Shown: positions 17,080 to 25,181 of the stretch, one piece after another
Numbering within the stretch: the first letter of the stretch is position 1
Layout: every line of letters begins with the position of its first letter
NCBI GenBank assembly: GCA_964479625.1
Contig: CAYZMS010000017.1
Location: 35,874 to 99,873 of the forward strand
Origin: CAYZMS01 sp964479625
GTDB lineage: Bacteria; Bacteroidota; Bacteroidia; Chitinophagales; Saprospiraceae
Length of the DNA stretch: 64,000 nt
Direction: 5' to 3'
The notes under the pieces: generated by a model
Told to the model about the DNA's origin: nothing
The model's database searches: none
The model's input: the letters and a program-made list of their open reading frames with translations, nothing else
Made by a program: the position numbers and the translations under genes

Positions 17080-18207
17080 TTAAGTAGCTGAGGAGTAGGG
17101 ACTTGTACTTTTGGGTTGCATGCTTTTAATAAAGGTGTATAATTCTACTTTTTCCTTTTTCCCTTTTAATTCAATTATGCCCATTCGTTTGGCTTCAAAC
17201 TGGCTTTCAGGCAGGTCCAGTTGGTCCAGCAGCCTTTTTGAAATAAGAATAGAAACGCGGAATTTGTTGCATACGGCCTGGATACGGGAGGTGGTATTAA
17301 TAACATCACCCGAGTGGACGATATCCTTTTTGATTATACCGATCTCGCCAGTTGTAATGGTTCCGGAGTGCAAACCGGCTTTAAATTCCGGTGATAAGCC
17401 GTATTTTTCTTTAAATTTTGGAGCATTGGCCGCTACGGCTGCCTGAATTCGGTAAAAACAGTACACGCAATTGCTATTGCGAATTCCTTTTTCAATTGGC
17501 CAGGTCACCACTACCTCATCTCCTACATACTGATAGATCTCCCCCGCAGATTCAATGATCGGAACGGTAATATCCCTAAAGAAGTCATTGAGAAAGTTAA
17601 AAAAGCGCTTGTGACCAAGCATCTCTGCAATATGAGTAGAAGATTTAATGTCAACAAACATAAAAATGCGTTCTTCTTCCCTGGGTTTGTGGTAATGCCC
17701 CAAAAGCATTTTTCGTAGAATGCCCTGACCATATTTCTCATTCACGTGTAAAAAAACGATAGTGACAAAAGCCACGATCGACCAAAGTACCAGATTGCGA
17801 AAGTAGTAGGTGTCGGAAAAAAAGAGTTGATCCCGGTAAAGTATCCTATCGGGGTCGGGTCTCAGGCGATACATGACCTGATAAACGATAATAAAAAGGA
17901 AAAAATTAAGCAGGGAAAGGATGAGGCTGTTTTGCAATAGGGCAAAGCCGAAAGAACGGGTACGCAATTGATCGCGGAGAACGAAGATCAGCAGGCTACC
18001 CGAGAATAAGCCCGCTAAAAAAGCCCCTAGTATTTGACTCCAGTAGAGGGGTATAAAAGCGCCATCAGGGACAGGACGGTTAAGGGTTCCTTCAGTAATC
18101 ACCCTGGTGTTGTAGCTATCCAACCACCCGATAATCGTCCAGATTATGGTAATCCAGATGACCTGGTTAAACTGTATACGAACCCTTGCGGACTGGAATA
18201 CCGCCAT
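17080..18207 (-). CDS. Membrane-bound class III nucleotide cyclase
   Basis: About 375 residues, starting at ATG 18207. A TTG at 18258 is also in frame but lies inside the -7 promoter element. Four or five N-terminal membrane helices (about residues 15-155) lead into a cytoplasmic class III cyclase domain (about 178-345). The metal-binding Asp residues are present (FVDIKSST, D186; YVGDEV, D230), as are the transition-state Asn304 and Arg308 (DVINTTSR). The position usually held by the base-recognising Lys is Gln226, while the matching Asp301 is kept. Base preference (cAMP, cGMP or another) therefore cannot be assigned. It has no operon partner. Confidence 0.85.
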   Translation of the reverse strand: MAVFQSARVRIQFNQVIWITIIWTIIGWLDSYNTRVITEGTLNRPVPDGAFIPLYWSQILGAFLAGLFSGSLLIFVLRDQLRTRSFGFALLQNSLILSLLNFFLFIIVYQVMYRLRPDPDRILYRDQLFFSDTYYFRNLVLWSIVAFVTIVFLHVNEKYGQGILRKMLLGHYHKPREEERIFMFVDIKSSTHIAEMLGHKRFFNFLNDFFRDITVPIIESAGEIYQYVGDEVVVTWPIEKGIRNSNCVYCFYRIQAAVAANAPKFKEKYGLSPEFKAGLHSGTITTGEIGIIKKDIVHSGDVINTTSRIQAVCNKFRVSILISKRLLDQLDLPESQFEAKRMGIIELKGKKEKVELYTFIKSMQPKSTSPYSSAT

Positions 18208-18255
18208 GTATGTTGTATTTAGTGCGCTACCGTTGATTCTTCGGTTATGGCGCGA

Positions 18256-18263
18256 CAAAATTA
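18256..18263 (-). promoter_or_regulatory. -7 promoter element of the cyclase gene
   Basis: On the minus strand this reads TAATTTTG, matching TAnnTTTG. No TTG is found 19-20 bases further upstream. It overlaps the TTG that would otherwise extend the coding frame, and so supports the ATG at 18207 as the true start, with a 5' UTR of about 40 nt. Confidence 0.4.
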
Positions 18264-18386
18264 AGTATTTTCCTTTTGGAAGGGATATCCTGCGTGGTGC
18301 TTCACCCTTTCATAACGTTTCTTATCCTTACATTTGGGGTGCCGTCTGGAGTGGAACCCTGTCCTGTTTTACCTTAATTGTTACCT

Positions 18387-18965
18387 ATGGCCAAGCCTTT
18401 ATTGCAATTAGATACCGTTTTATTGACCGCACGCACGGTGGTACGCCGCTTTCGTGAAGAAGAGGGGCAGGCCTTTTGGGAAATGCTGCAAAATAATCAA
18501 TCTGACATAAGAGACAACCTTGCCCCAATGCTGGAGCTAGTGAAAGGGCCTGAAGATGCGGAGTTATTTGTTCGAAGGGAAATGGCTTTTTGGCTTACCC
18601 AAAAACAATACAGCTTTGCCATCTGGAAAAAAGAAACCGTCGAAATGGTCGGGTATATTGGTTTACACGAGTTGGACTGGCATCTTCCAGGAGCAAGGCT
18701 ACGTTTTTTTCTCGATCGCCATGTCAGGGGGAAGGGCATTATGAACGAGGTCATGAATGCTGTTATTCCTTTTGCTTTCAATCAATTGAAAATGGAACGC
18801 ATCTGGTTAAAAATAGGCATGGATAATTTCTCCGCACAGCGGGTAGTACGCCGGGCAAACTTTCACCGGGAAGGGGATCTGCGACACGCCATTCGAACCC
18901 CGACCGGTATTTTAATGGATGCTATGCAATTTGCCCTGACCCGTCCTGAATTCGAAAGATTATAG
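18387..18965 (+). CDS. RimJ/RimL-type GNAT N-acetyltransferase
   Basis: About 192 residues from the ATG at 18387 (MAKPLLQLDT); a TTG lies three codons upstream. The layout is that of ribosomal-protein or amino-terminal acetyltransferases: a first strand with RTVVRRFREEEG, a central strand EMVGYIGLHELDW, a pyrophosphate loop in FFLDRHVRGKGIMNEV (R-G-K-G), and the C-terminal D-N-x-x-A-x-R-V-V-x-R-A-x-F motif (NFSAQRVVRRANF). It would transfer acetyl from acetyl-CoA to an unidentified amine. The membrane-protein gene begins 21 bases after its stop, so the two are probably cotranscribed. Confidence 0.88.
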   Translation: MAKPLLQLDTVLLTARTVVRRFREEEGQAFWEMLQNNQSDIRDNLAPMLELVKGPEDAELFVRREMAFWLTQKQYSFAIWKKETVEMVGYIGLHELDWHLPGARLRFFLDRHVRGKGIMNEVMNAVIPFAFNQLKMERIWLKIGMDNFSAQRVVRRANFHREGDLRHAIRTPTGILMDAMQFALTRPEFERL

Positions 18966-18986
18966 ACTTTGAAAACGCTCAATCTA

Positions 18987-19427
18987 ATGAACGATGACCG
19001 GTTGGAGAATTTACTGAAGGAGGAATATTTTCATATTCAATCCATTATCAACCAATTCGATCAAAGGGCCTTGACGATAAAGGCCTGGAGCATCAGTTTT
19101 AGCCTTGGCGCGATCGGTGCTGGTTTTGCGGCCCAAGCCAATTTTATTTTTTTGATCGCTGCGGTGAGCGCCTTCATCTTCTGGGTCATTGAAACCCAAT
19201 GGAAAACCTTTCAATACGCATTTTATGAACGGGCCAGGAAAATAGAGGCTTACTTTAAAGATCCTTCACTTGCCATTCAACCCGTGCAACTGGGCTCCAG
19301 TTGGGACCACAACTGGCGCAAAGGGGGTACCGCTCGTTTTCTTCGAATTTTCAGTTGGTCCCATGTTGCCTTGCCTCATCTGCTGGCAGTGCTTTTGGGC
19401 CTGGGTATTTTTATTTGGCAATGGTGA
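18987..19427 (+). CDS. Small two-to-three-helix membrane protein, SLATT-like layout
   Basis: About 146 residues from ATG 18987 (MNDDRLENLL); a TTG at 18969 is the alternative. An N-terminal amphipathic helix (EEYFHIQSIINQFDQRALTIKAW) precedes two adjacent membrane helices (about residues 38-75), then a cytoplasmic helix (FYERARKIEAYF) and a last hydrophobic stretch (LPHLLAVLLGLGIFIW). The pattern of a membrane hairpin between amphipathic helices, with a conserved Trp-Glu pair, recalls SLATT-type pore proteins and related conserved hypotheticals, but I cannot establish homology by eye. It follows the GNAT gene by 21 bases. Function unknown. Confidence 0.65.
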   Translation: MNDDRLENLLKEEYFHIQSIINQFDQRALTIKAWSISFSLGAIGAGFAAQANFIFLIAAVSAFIFWVIETQWKTFQYAFYERARKIEAYFKDPSLAIQPVQLGSSWDHNWRKGGTARFLRIFSWSHVALPHLLAVLLGLGIFIWQW

Positions 19428-19615
19428 TCCACCTTTTTTCTGCCTACATCTTTTGGATTTTAACAGATTTACAGCGGATTGCTTATCCCGAATGCCTTAT
19501 TTTGGTCGTTTTAAATAATATTGGTTTTCTAAAACCCAAGGTAAGGTTTGATTTTGTCAAAAGCGCTACTTGCTGAAAGTCGGGTTTGTAGCACCACACC
19601 GAAAGTTTTAACACT

Positions 19616-21280
19616 ATGAGATATTTCCTGCTCCTTGTTTTATTTTTTTCCTGCACTTTTTTTGCCGGGGCACAGTCTTCGTTTTTTACTATTAATATCG
19701 GGACTTTTGTAAATGCAAAATCGGAGGATTTCGGGCGCTTAAACGAACTGGGACTATTATATGCCCACCAACAACCGGAAGCCGATTATATACAAGTATT
19801 TCTCGGTGGCTTTGAAGATCGTGCGAAGGCAGATCAGGTGCTGAACCAGGTAAAAGCGGCAGGCTATTCGGGAGCCTATGTACAGGAAGTTCTGCTGACC
19901 CCCGGCCAAACCTACACGGTTATCCAGGTGGCCAACCTCAAAGCCGATGGTAGTGTAAATTGGGAAAAATATAAAGGCCTTGGAGATATTTATGCTATCG
20001 CCAGTGGCGGCTATGTGAAGGTGGTCAAGGGCGTTTATCCTGATATTTCAGCAGCTAAAAAAGACCTGGAGGATATTCGAAAAAAAGGTTTTGACGATGC
20101 TTTTATTAAGAAGGTTAATCCTGCCATGTTGCGCAAACTGGGGCGCTTTGAAACCGGTTCAGCCTTAAAAGAACCTCTGATCTCTATTGATCTGGATAAC
20201 CCCTCCGCTTCCCGGGAGGGTGGAGTACCTGATTCGTACAGCACCACTACCGGGAATCTTGGGACAAAATCCGGAGCGGGACCCACCATTCGTTCGAATG
20301 TAAAGCGAAGGTCGGTGCTGGAACTTCAAAAAGTGCTAAAAACCAGCGGCTATTACGAAGGCAGCCTGGATGGTTATTATGGACCGGCTACAGAGCAAGC
20401 TTTTCAGCAATTTGTTGCCGAACATCCTGGCTTTCAAAAGTATAAAGCACTGGCTGAGGTCATGCCGGGAGGCGTTCCAACGACTATAAATGATGACCCA
20501 ATGCAGGAGGCCCTGGATAAGCTCGTGGAGGACCCTGCTTCGATCACCACAGTAGAACGGTACAACAATGCTGTATCCAAAGGATACCAGGCCTATATGC
20601 TCTTTCGGGATTTTGGACCTTCCCAGGATGTTAATAATCTGATGAATACGGCCATCCGGGAGGCTTTTGCCGGTCAGCCTAGCTCGAACTTACCTCCCTT
20701 TGACCCAAATGCTACTTATGCTTATAATGACATGGGGCAACTCATTTTGCACCTGCACTTTTTACACGCCTCCCCCATTGAACCCTATGCCGCTCCCTGC
20801 TGGTTAACGGAAGAGCATCCCCAGGAGACCAAGCAGGCGCGAACGACTTTCTCAAAATATCCGAATAGCGGATTGAAGGTTCAGCCTTGTGGTTCTTTTC
20901 AGGATTGGTCAGAATCGGAAATTTTAATGACCATTTCCAGAGAATTAAGTGCGCAGCCTGATGTCGATCCGGTAAAGCTTTCCAATTATGCTGCCGAGCG
21001 CGCATCCTTACTCAGCTCTCCTGAACCATTGGATAATATGCGCGCAAAAATTGCCACGGACTGGAACAACAAGCTTTGGAATAACCTTAACGGCTGGGCT
21101 ACCCGCGATCCCCTTAACGGACGGATCGTTGAATCGCTCAAAGTTGGGTACTACCAGACCCTGATTCGAATGGAGGATCACTTTATGACCCTTGGTCTAT
21201 CTGCAGATGAGGCCAAGGTGAAAAGCCTGGAAGTAATGCGTACCATGGTCGCCCCCTACGCAGAACGGTTTACCAAATAG
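19616..21280 (+). CDS. Secreted protein with SPOR-like repeats and a peptidoglycan-binding domain
   Basis: A 554-residue exported protein. The signal peptide ends at about residue 20 (MRYFLLLVLFFSCTFFAGAQ). Residues 22-160 contain two units resembling SPOR domains, which bind denuded glycan strands (VFLGGFEDRAKADQVLNQVKA; VVKGVYPDISAAKKDLEDIR). Residues 230-270 form a PGBD-type peptidoglycan-binding domain (LQKVLKTSGYYEGSLDGYYG, then ATEQAFQQF). The remaining 280 residues form a large domain I do not recognise; it has no obvious hydrolase motif. Two cell-wall-binding modules ahead of an unknown domain suggest that it acts on, or is anchored to, the peptidoglycan. Confidence 0.78.
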   Translation: MRYFLLLVLFFSCTFFAGAQSSFFTINIGTFVNAKSEDFGRLNELGLLYAHQQPEADYIQVFLGGFEDRAKADQVLNQVKAAGYSGAYVQEVLLTPGQTYTVIQVANLKADGSVNWEKYKGLGDIYAIASGGYVKVVKGVYPDISAAKKDLEDIRKKGFDDAFIKKVNPAMLRKLGRFETGSALKEPLISIDLDNPSASREGGVPDSYSTTTGNLGTKSGAGPTIRSNVKRRSVLELQKVLKTSGYYEGSLDGYYGPATEQAFQQFVAEHPGFQKYKALAEVMPGGVPTTINDDPMQEALDKLVEDPASITTVERYNNAVSKGYQAYMLFRDFGPSQDVNNLMNTAIREAFAGQPSSNLPPFDPNATYAYNDMGQLILHLHFLHASPIEPYAAPCWLTEEHPQETKQARTTFSKYPNSGLKVQPCGSFQDWSESEILMTISRELSAQPDVDPVKLSNYAAERASLLSSPEPLDNMRAKIATDWNNKLWNNLNGWATRDPLNGRIVESLKVGYYQTLIRMEDHFMTLGLSADEAKVKSLEVMRTMVAPYAERFTK

Positions 21281-21449
21281 GACCCCTCTTCACCAGCAAG
21301 CACCAGAAATATGAAAGGTAAGACCCCGGTATTTTTTGAGCACTTCTCTGCTTTTTTAAGCAGAATGTAGCGACCATTATTTATATCCATTACAAACTTA
21401 TTACTTTTGCCCGGTCTTCAATACCTGTCCTAATTCGATAAAACCGATC

Positions 21450-21782
21450 ATGAAGGAAAATATCGTCAATATAAAGGTAATTGACCGCGAGGGAAAGGAA
21501 CATCAGTTGGAGGGCCCCACTGATATGAATATGAACATGATGGAGCTGTGCAAGGCTTACGAACTCCCGGTAAAGGGTACCTGTGGAGGAATGGCTCTTT
21601 GTTCGACCTGCCATATGTATATCTTATCCGATAATGTATTGCCCGAAATGGGCGAAGATGAGGAGGATATGCTCGATCAGGCCTTTTTTGTCGAGGATAA
21701 TTCTCGGCTTGGTTGTCAACTTCCCCTGACGGAAGCCCTGGAGGGCTTAACTGTGAAATTAGCACCCGAAAGTGAAGCGTAA
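21450..21782 (+). CDS. 2Fe-2S ferredoxin (adrenodoxin type)
   Basis: A 110-residue electron carrier with the cluster ligands Cys45, Cys51, Cys54 and Cys89, spaced C-x5-C-x2-C-x34-C (GTCGGMALCSTCHMY and LGCQLPL), which is the vertebrate/Isc-type arrangement. The acidic stretch EMGEDEEDML after the third ligand is a typical partner-docking surface. It has no isc or suf neighbours. A TAnnTTTG -7 element (TACTTTTG) sits at 21402-21409 without a clear -33 TTG. A strong inverted-repeat terminator follows. Likely roles are Fe-S assembly or P450/oxygenase reduction; context does not decide. Confidence 0.92.
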   Translation: MKENIVNIKVIDREGKEHQLEGPTDMNMNMMELCKAYELPVKGTCGGMALCSTCHMYILSDNVLPEMGEDEEDMLDQAFFVEDNSRLGCQLPLTEALEGLTVKLAPESEA

Positions 21783-21787
21783 TAAAG

Positions 21788-21830
21788 AGAAGGGTTGCCA
21801 AGCATCGGAGCAATGGCAACCCTTCTGTTT
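21788..21830. terminator. Shared terminator between ferredoxin and subtilase genes
   Basis: A perfect 13-bp stem (21788-21800 with 21814-21826) closes a 13-nt loop between two convergent genes ending at 21782 and 21852. The tract after the stem on the plus strand is short (GTTT). Symmetry and position suggest bidirectional use. Confidence 0.7.
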
Positions 21831-21851
21831 GGGGCTTTTATAGCCTTGTTG

Positions 21852-24800
21852 TTAGGGTCTTGCCACCACTAACCGTCGGCCAAAGCGCTGTCCATCGATC
21901 AGGAAAACGAGAAAGTAAACTCCATCGGGAAGATCAAGCACAGAAAGCGACTGCTGCTGACGGGTAATATTCCCCATATTGTATTGTCGAACCTGTCTTC
22001 CGTAGACGTCGGTAAGGAAAAACGCTACCTGACGATCCTTTTCAAAATCGAATTGGACTTGAACCTCCTGGCTTGCCGGGTTGGGGAAGAGGCTAATATT
22101 AGCAGCGAATTCCGGAAAATCCATTGCGGAGGTGGGCAGTTGCACTTCAATTCGGTCGGCCCTTGCGCTGGAGCAACCACTAGGGGAAACTGCTACCAGA
22201 ACCACATCGTAAATGCCCTGGGCAGTGTAGGTATAAGTTGGGTTCTGTTCGGTACTGATCCCGCCATCACCAAAATCCCACATCCAGGCGTTAGCACCTT
22301 CGGAGCGATCCTGGAAGGAAGCAGTAGCCTCCCCTTGTTCATTCAGAAAAAAGATGGAGTCTGCCGGTTCGAAATCAGCAACAGGTGAGGCCCCGGCTCC
22401 CGCTGCAGAAACGATCACGGGGTTGCGACCACAAAAGTTGCTGTATTCAAGCTCCCAGTCATAGAAATAGCTATAAATGGAGGCATCATTATTATTGGAG
22501 CCGGTAATGGAGATAACATTGAAGATCTGGTAAGGGAATTGAGCCCCTAAGGCATTGCTGGTCAAAGCATTTCCAAAGGACAAGGCCAGTTCATAATCGT
22601 CTCCCGGGCTAACTTCAAAGCCCAGATCAATACGTTGCTCCCCATCCACCAGGTTTACGACCTTTTGTTGCACACTTCCGTTGGGGCCGCGCAGAATTAT
22701 ACCTCTTGGGCCTGCACCCTGAGCGAATACCTTTACAGAATTTAAGGTAAGTGGTGCGTCACAATCAAAAACCAGTCCTCCAAGAGAGTTGTCCTGTACC
22801 TGATCGGAACCCAGCAGGTTTTCAAGGCCCAGGTTCCTTTTGAAGTTGAGCTCTGCATATAGTGTTCGATCTGAGGTTGGGGCGTCGATGATCAAAGCGT
22901 CTCCCTCAGACAAGGCGTTCCCATCCAGGAGTCGGTCATACCACCGTACAAAGCCGTTGGAGCTGCTATAGCTGGCCTGAAGGAGCACCTGGCTACCCAC
23001 ACAACTATTCTCATTTCCGAAAGTGGTTATGGTTGGGGATAGGGAATTATTTCGAACCTCAACTATCATTTTCATTCGGTTGTTCAAAACTCGTAGGTCG
23101 GGTTGCCCATTTGGGTTTTCGATCGTCACACTGATCTCATAGATGCCGGCATTAGCGGGAATATTGGGCATGTCCACTTCGGCTGTTGCCCCTGGTGGAA
23201 GGTTCCCGTCTACCTGGAAGCGGGCCAGCTCCTGCTGGTTAATGGTTCGGCGTACGACCAGGTCCAGGGAATTGATATCATCAGTACCGGCATTTTCGAT
23301 TACTGCACTTAAAAAAAGCTGGCGGTCACAATGGAGGGTATTGCCCCGGAGGTCGGCCAGAATAGCATCATTTGGAGAACTGACCGGGGGAGTCGGCGTA
23401 TTTCCCTGGTCAACAAGGTAGTTGAAAGCAGCCAAAACATCAATTACGCCATTACCATAGGTGTTATCTTCACCGGGTGCCCCTAGGTCAGTAGCCGATT
23501 GATATAAGGCCTGGCTGATAAGCCCCCCGTCCAACTCTGGAAAAGCCTCTTTTAGTAAAAGGAAAGCACCCGCAACATAGGGAGCGGAAAAGCTGGTTCC
23601 ATTTACGGTTTGATAGTTTGCTCCGGGAGAGGCGGATCGAACGTTTACCCCGGGAGCCATTACCTCCGGTTTAATGCCCAAGCTTCCGGCACCACCACAA
23701 CCGGAAGGGCCTCTGGATGAGAAATTGGCCACCGAGAAATTATTACTGATCGACCCGACTGCAAGTGGGGTGACTTCATCAATGCTGAGTGTTGCCGGGA
23801 AACTTATCGTCGACTCCGGAGCTTCTGTTCCGGAATTCCCGGCTGAAAAGATCAGGCCGATCCCTGCAACCCGTATATTCTCGAAGGTATTATTATAGGG
23901 GGAGGAACTGCACTGCCCGGGAAAGATACTTTCAAAAGAACTTCCCCAGGAGTTATTGATCACATCGGGAATGTCATCAGTTGTATTAATATTTCCGTCG
24001 GGATTAAGGGCCCATTCAAAGGCTTCGAAAATGGTCACTTCTTTTCCGGTATAGGTACAGGGGCGATCGGTCTCCCGGTTGAGTAAAGGAAGGCCAGCAG
24101 CCAGCCATTCTCCGTTAAAGGCAGCACCCAGGGTGTCATTATTCAGACGGTCCAGGCCAATGGCGGCACTTGCTACCTGCGACCCATGAAAATCACAATA
24201 ATCTTCCAGCCTTTCGGTAGAGTAAGTAGCTTCGATCGGAGCATTCTGGTAGCGGAATTGACGACGCAAAGCAGGATGGGCACTGTCGGTCCCAGAATCC
24301 ATAACGAGAATCTTCGTGCCGTAGCCGGTGTACCCAAGTTGCCAAAGTGCAGGTGCCTTGATCACATCAAGGCCAGGCTCCCGCCCATTGGGAACCGGAG
24401 GGCGGATGGGGCTGTGGGTGTCTCCCAGGGGGCGCATTGGAATATTTTTGAAGATACCATCTACTTCGGGGCGCAGGCTCAATGCTTCAAGAAGTTCTTT
24501 TTTAGCGTCCAGAAGGATCATGTTGGCGATCCATAGCGATTTAATACTCTCTTCTTTTACCATGTCGGAGGTTGACAGGAATTGTATCAGCCCTGCCTGA
24601 TCGCGTTTTGCCGTTTCCTGCAGGCGAGAAAATAGAACAGGGAGTCGTTCGTCACGGGAATAGTTGGCCCTAAGCATGGAAGCGTTCAATTCCTCGACAT
24701 CGACCTGATTCCGCAGCATTATGATCGCCGAATGCCAATCGGCAGGGCCTTGCTTGAAATCTTCCAGTAGAAGACCGTCGATACGACCCACTTCGAAGGA

Positions 24801-24866
24801 TTGGCCATAAGAAAAACATGCTGGAAGCATTAAAAATGCAGCAATTGCAAAGGTTTTCAGATTCAT
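21852..24866 (-). CDS. Secreted S8 subtilisin-like serine protease with T9SS sorting domain
   Basis: About 1004 residues from ATG 24866; a TTG 18 bases upstream is the alternative. The signal peptide is MNLKTFAIAAFLMLPACFSYG. A prodomain-like region to about residue 150 leads into the S8 catalytic domain, with Asp190 (LVMDSGTD), His227 (DFHGSQVA), oxyanion Asn305 (NNSWG) and Ser425 (NGTSFSAP). After that come an Ig/CARDB-like domain (about 510-610), a further beta domain, a PKD domain (WDFGDGG, YTYTAQGIYDVVLVA), and the C-terminal sorting domain (LFPNPASQEVQVQF to FLIDGQRFGRRLVV). It should be exported by Sec and T9SS and act outside the cell. Confidence 0.93.
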   Translation of the reverse strand: MNLKTFAIAAFLMLPACFSYGQSFEVGRIDGLLLEDFKQGPADWHSAIIMLRNQVDVEELNASMLRANYSRDERLPVLFSRLQETAKRDQAGLIQFLSTSDMVKEESIKSLWIANMILLDAKKELLEALSLRPEVDGIFKNIPMRPLGDTHSPIRPPVPNGREPGLDVIKAPALWQLGYTGYGTKILVMDSGTDSAHPALRRQFRYQNAPIEATYSTERLEDYCDFHGSQVASAAIGLDRLNNDTLGAAFNGEWLAAGLPLLNRETDRPCTYTGKEVTIFEAFEWALNPDGNINTTDDIPDVINNSWGSSFESIFPGQCSSSPYNNTFENIRVAGIGLIFSAGNSGTEAPESTISFPATLSIDEVTPLAVGSISNNFSVANFSSRGPSGCGGAGSLGIKPEVMAPGVNVRSASPGANYQTVNGTSFSAPYVAGAFLLLKEAFPELDGGLISQALYQSATDLGAPGEDNTYGNGVIDVLAAFNYLVDQGNTPTPPVSSPNDAILADLRGNTLHCDRQLFLSAVIENAGTDDINSLDLVVRRTINQQELARFQVDGNLPPGATAEVDMPNIPANAGIYEISVTIENPNGQPDLRVLNNRMKMIVEVRNNSLSPTITTFGNENSCVGSQVLLQASYSSSNGFVRWYDRLLDGNALSEGDALIIDAPTSDRTLYAELNFKRNLGLENLLGSDQVQDNSLGGLVFDCDAPLTLNSVKVFAQGAGPRGIILRGPNGSVQQKVVNLVDGEQRIDLGFEVSPGDDYELALSFGNALTSNALGAQFPYQIFNVISITGSNNNDASIYSYFYDWELEYSNFCGRNPVIVSAAGAGASPVADFEPADSIFFLNEQGEATASFQDRSEGANAWMWDFGDGGISTEQNPTYTYTAQGIYDVVLVAVSPSGCSSARADRIEVQLPTSAMDFPEFAANISLFPNPASQEVQVQFDFEKDRQVAFFLTDVYGRQVRQYNMGNITRQQQSLSVLDLPDGVYFLVFLIDGQRFGRRLVVARP

Positions 24867-25181
24867 GTAGCCTATATGTTTCAAAAAAAGCTTAACAAGA
24901 GTTAGAGGTAATGTAGCGGTTGTAGATCGGAGTTTTAAGTGTCCCAGTCTGCAAGATATCCACTTAGTGGTAGCAGCAATCTCATCTTATTTGGAAGTAA
25001 AGATGTCTATACCTGTTTCAGCGGTGGTATCGACAGTTCAGGGCTAGCTAATTGTTGCAGCCTCTTCCTATTTTTTCCCCGCTAAATTGGAGCAGGTGAT
25101 CAATAAGACTTTTAAAGCTCTGTGAATATAATGGATTTTTCGGAAGGTTGTTTTTTGAGATTTGCATCTTTGTCGAATATC
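24867..25181. other. Gene-free stretch, nothing recognised
   Basis: About 315 bases between the subtilase start and the end of the nuclease gene. It must hold the subtilase promoter, but I see no TTG-N20-TAnnTTTG match on the minus strand, no convincing hairpin with a U tract and no credible short ORF. Confidence 0.5.

Noticed and set aside
18208..18258. TTG start at 18258 for the cyclase
   Set aside because: That codon lies inside a TAATTTTG promoter element, and the ATG at 18207 leaves all membrane helices intact.
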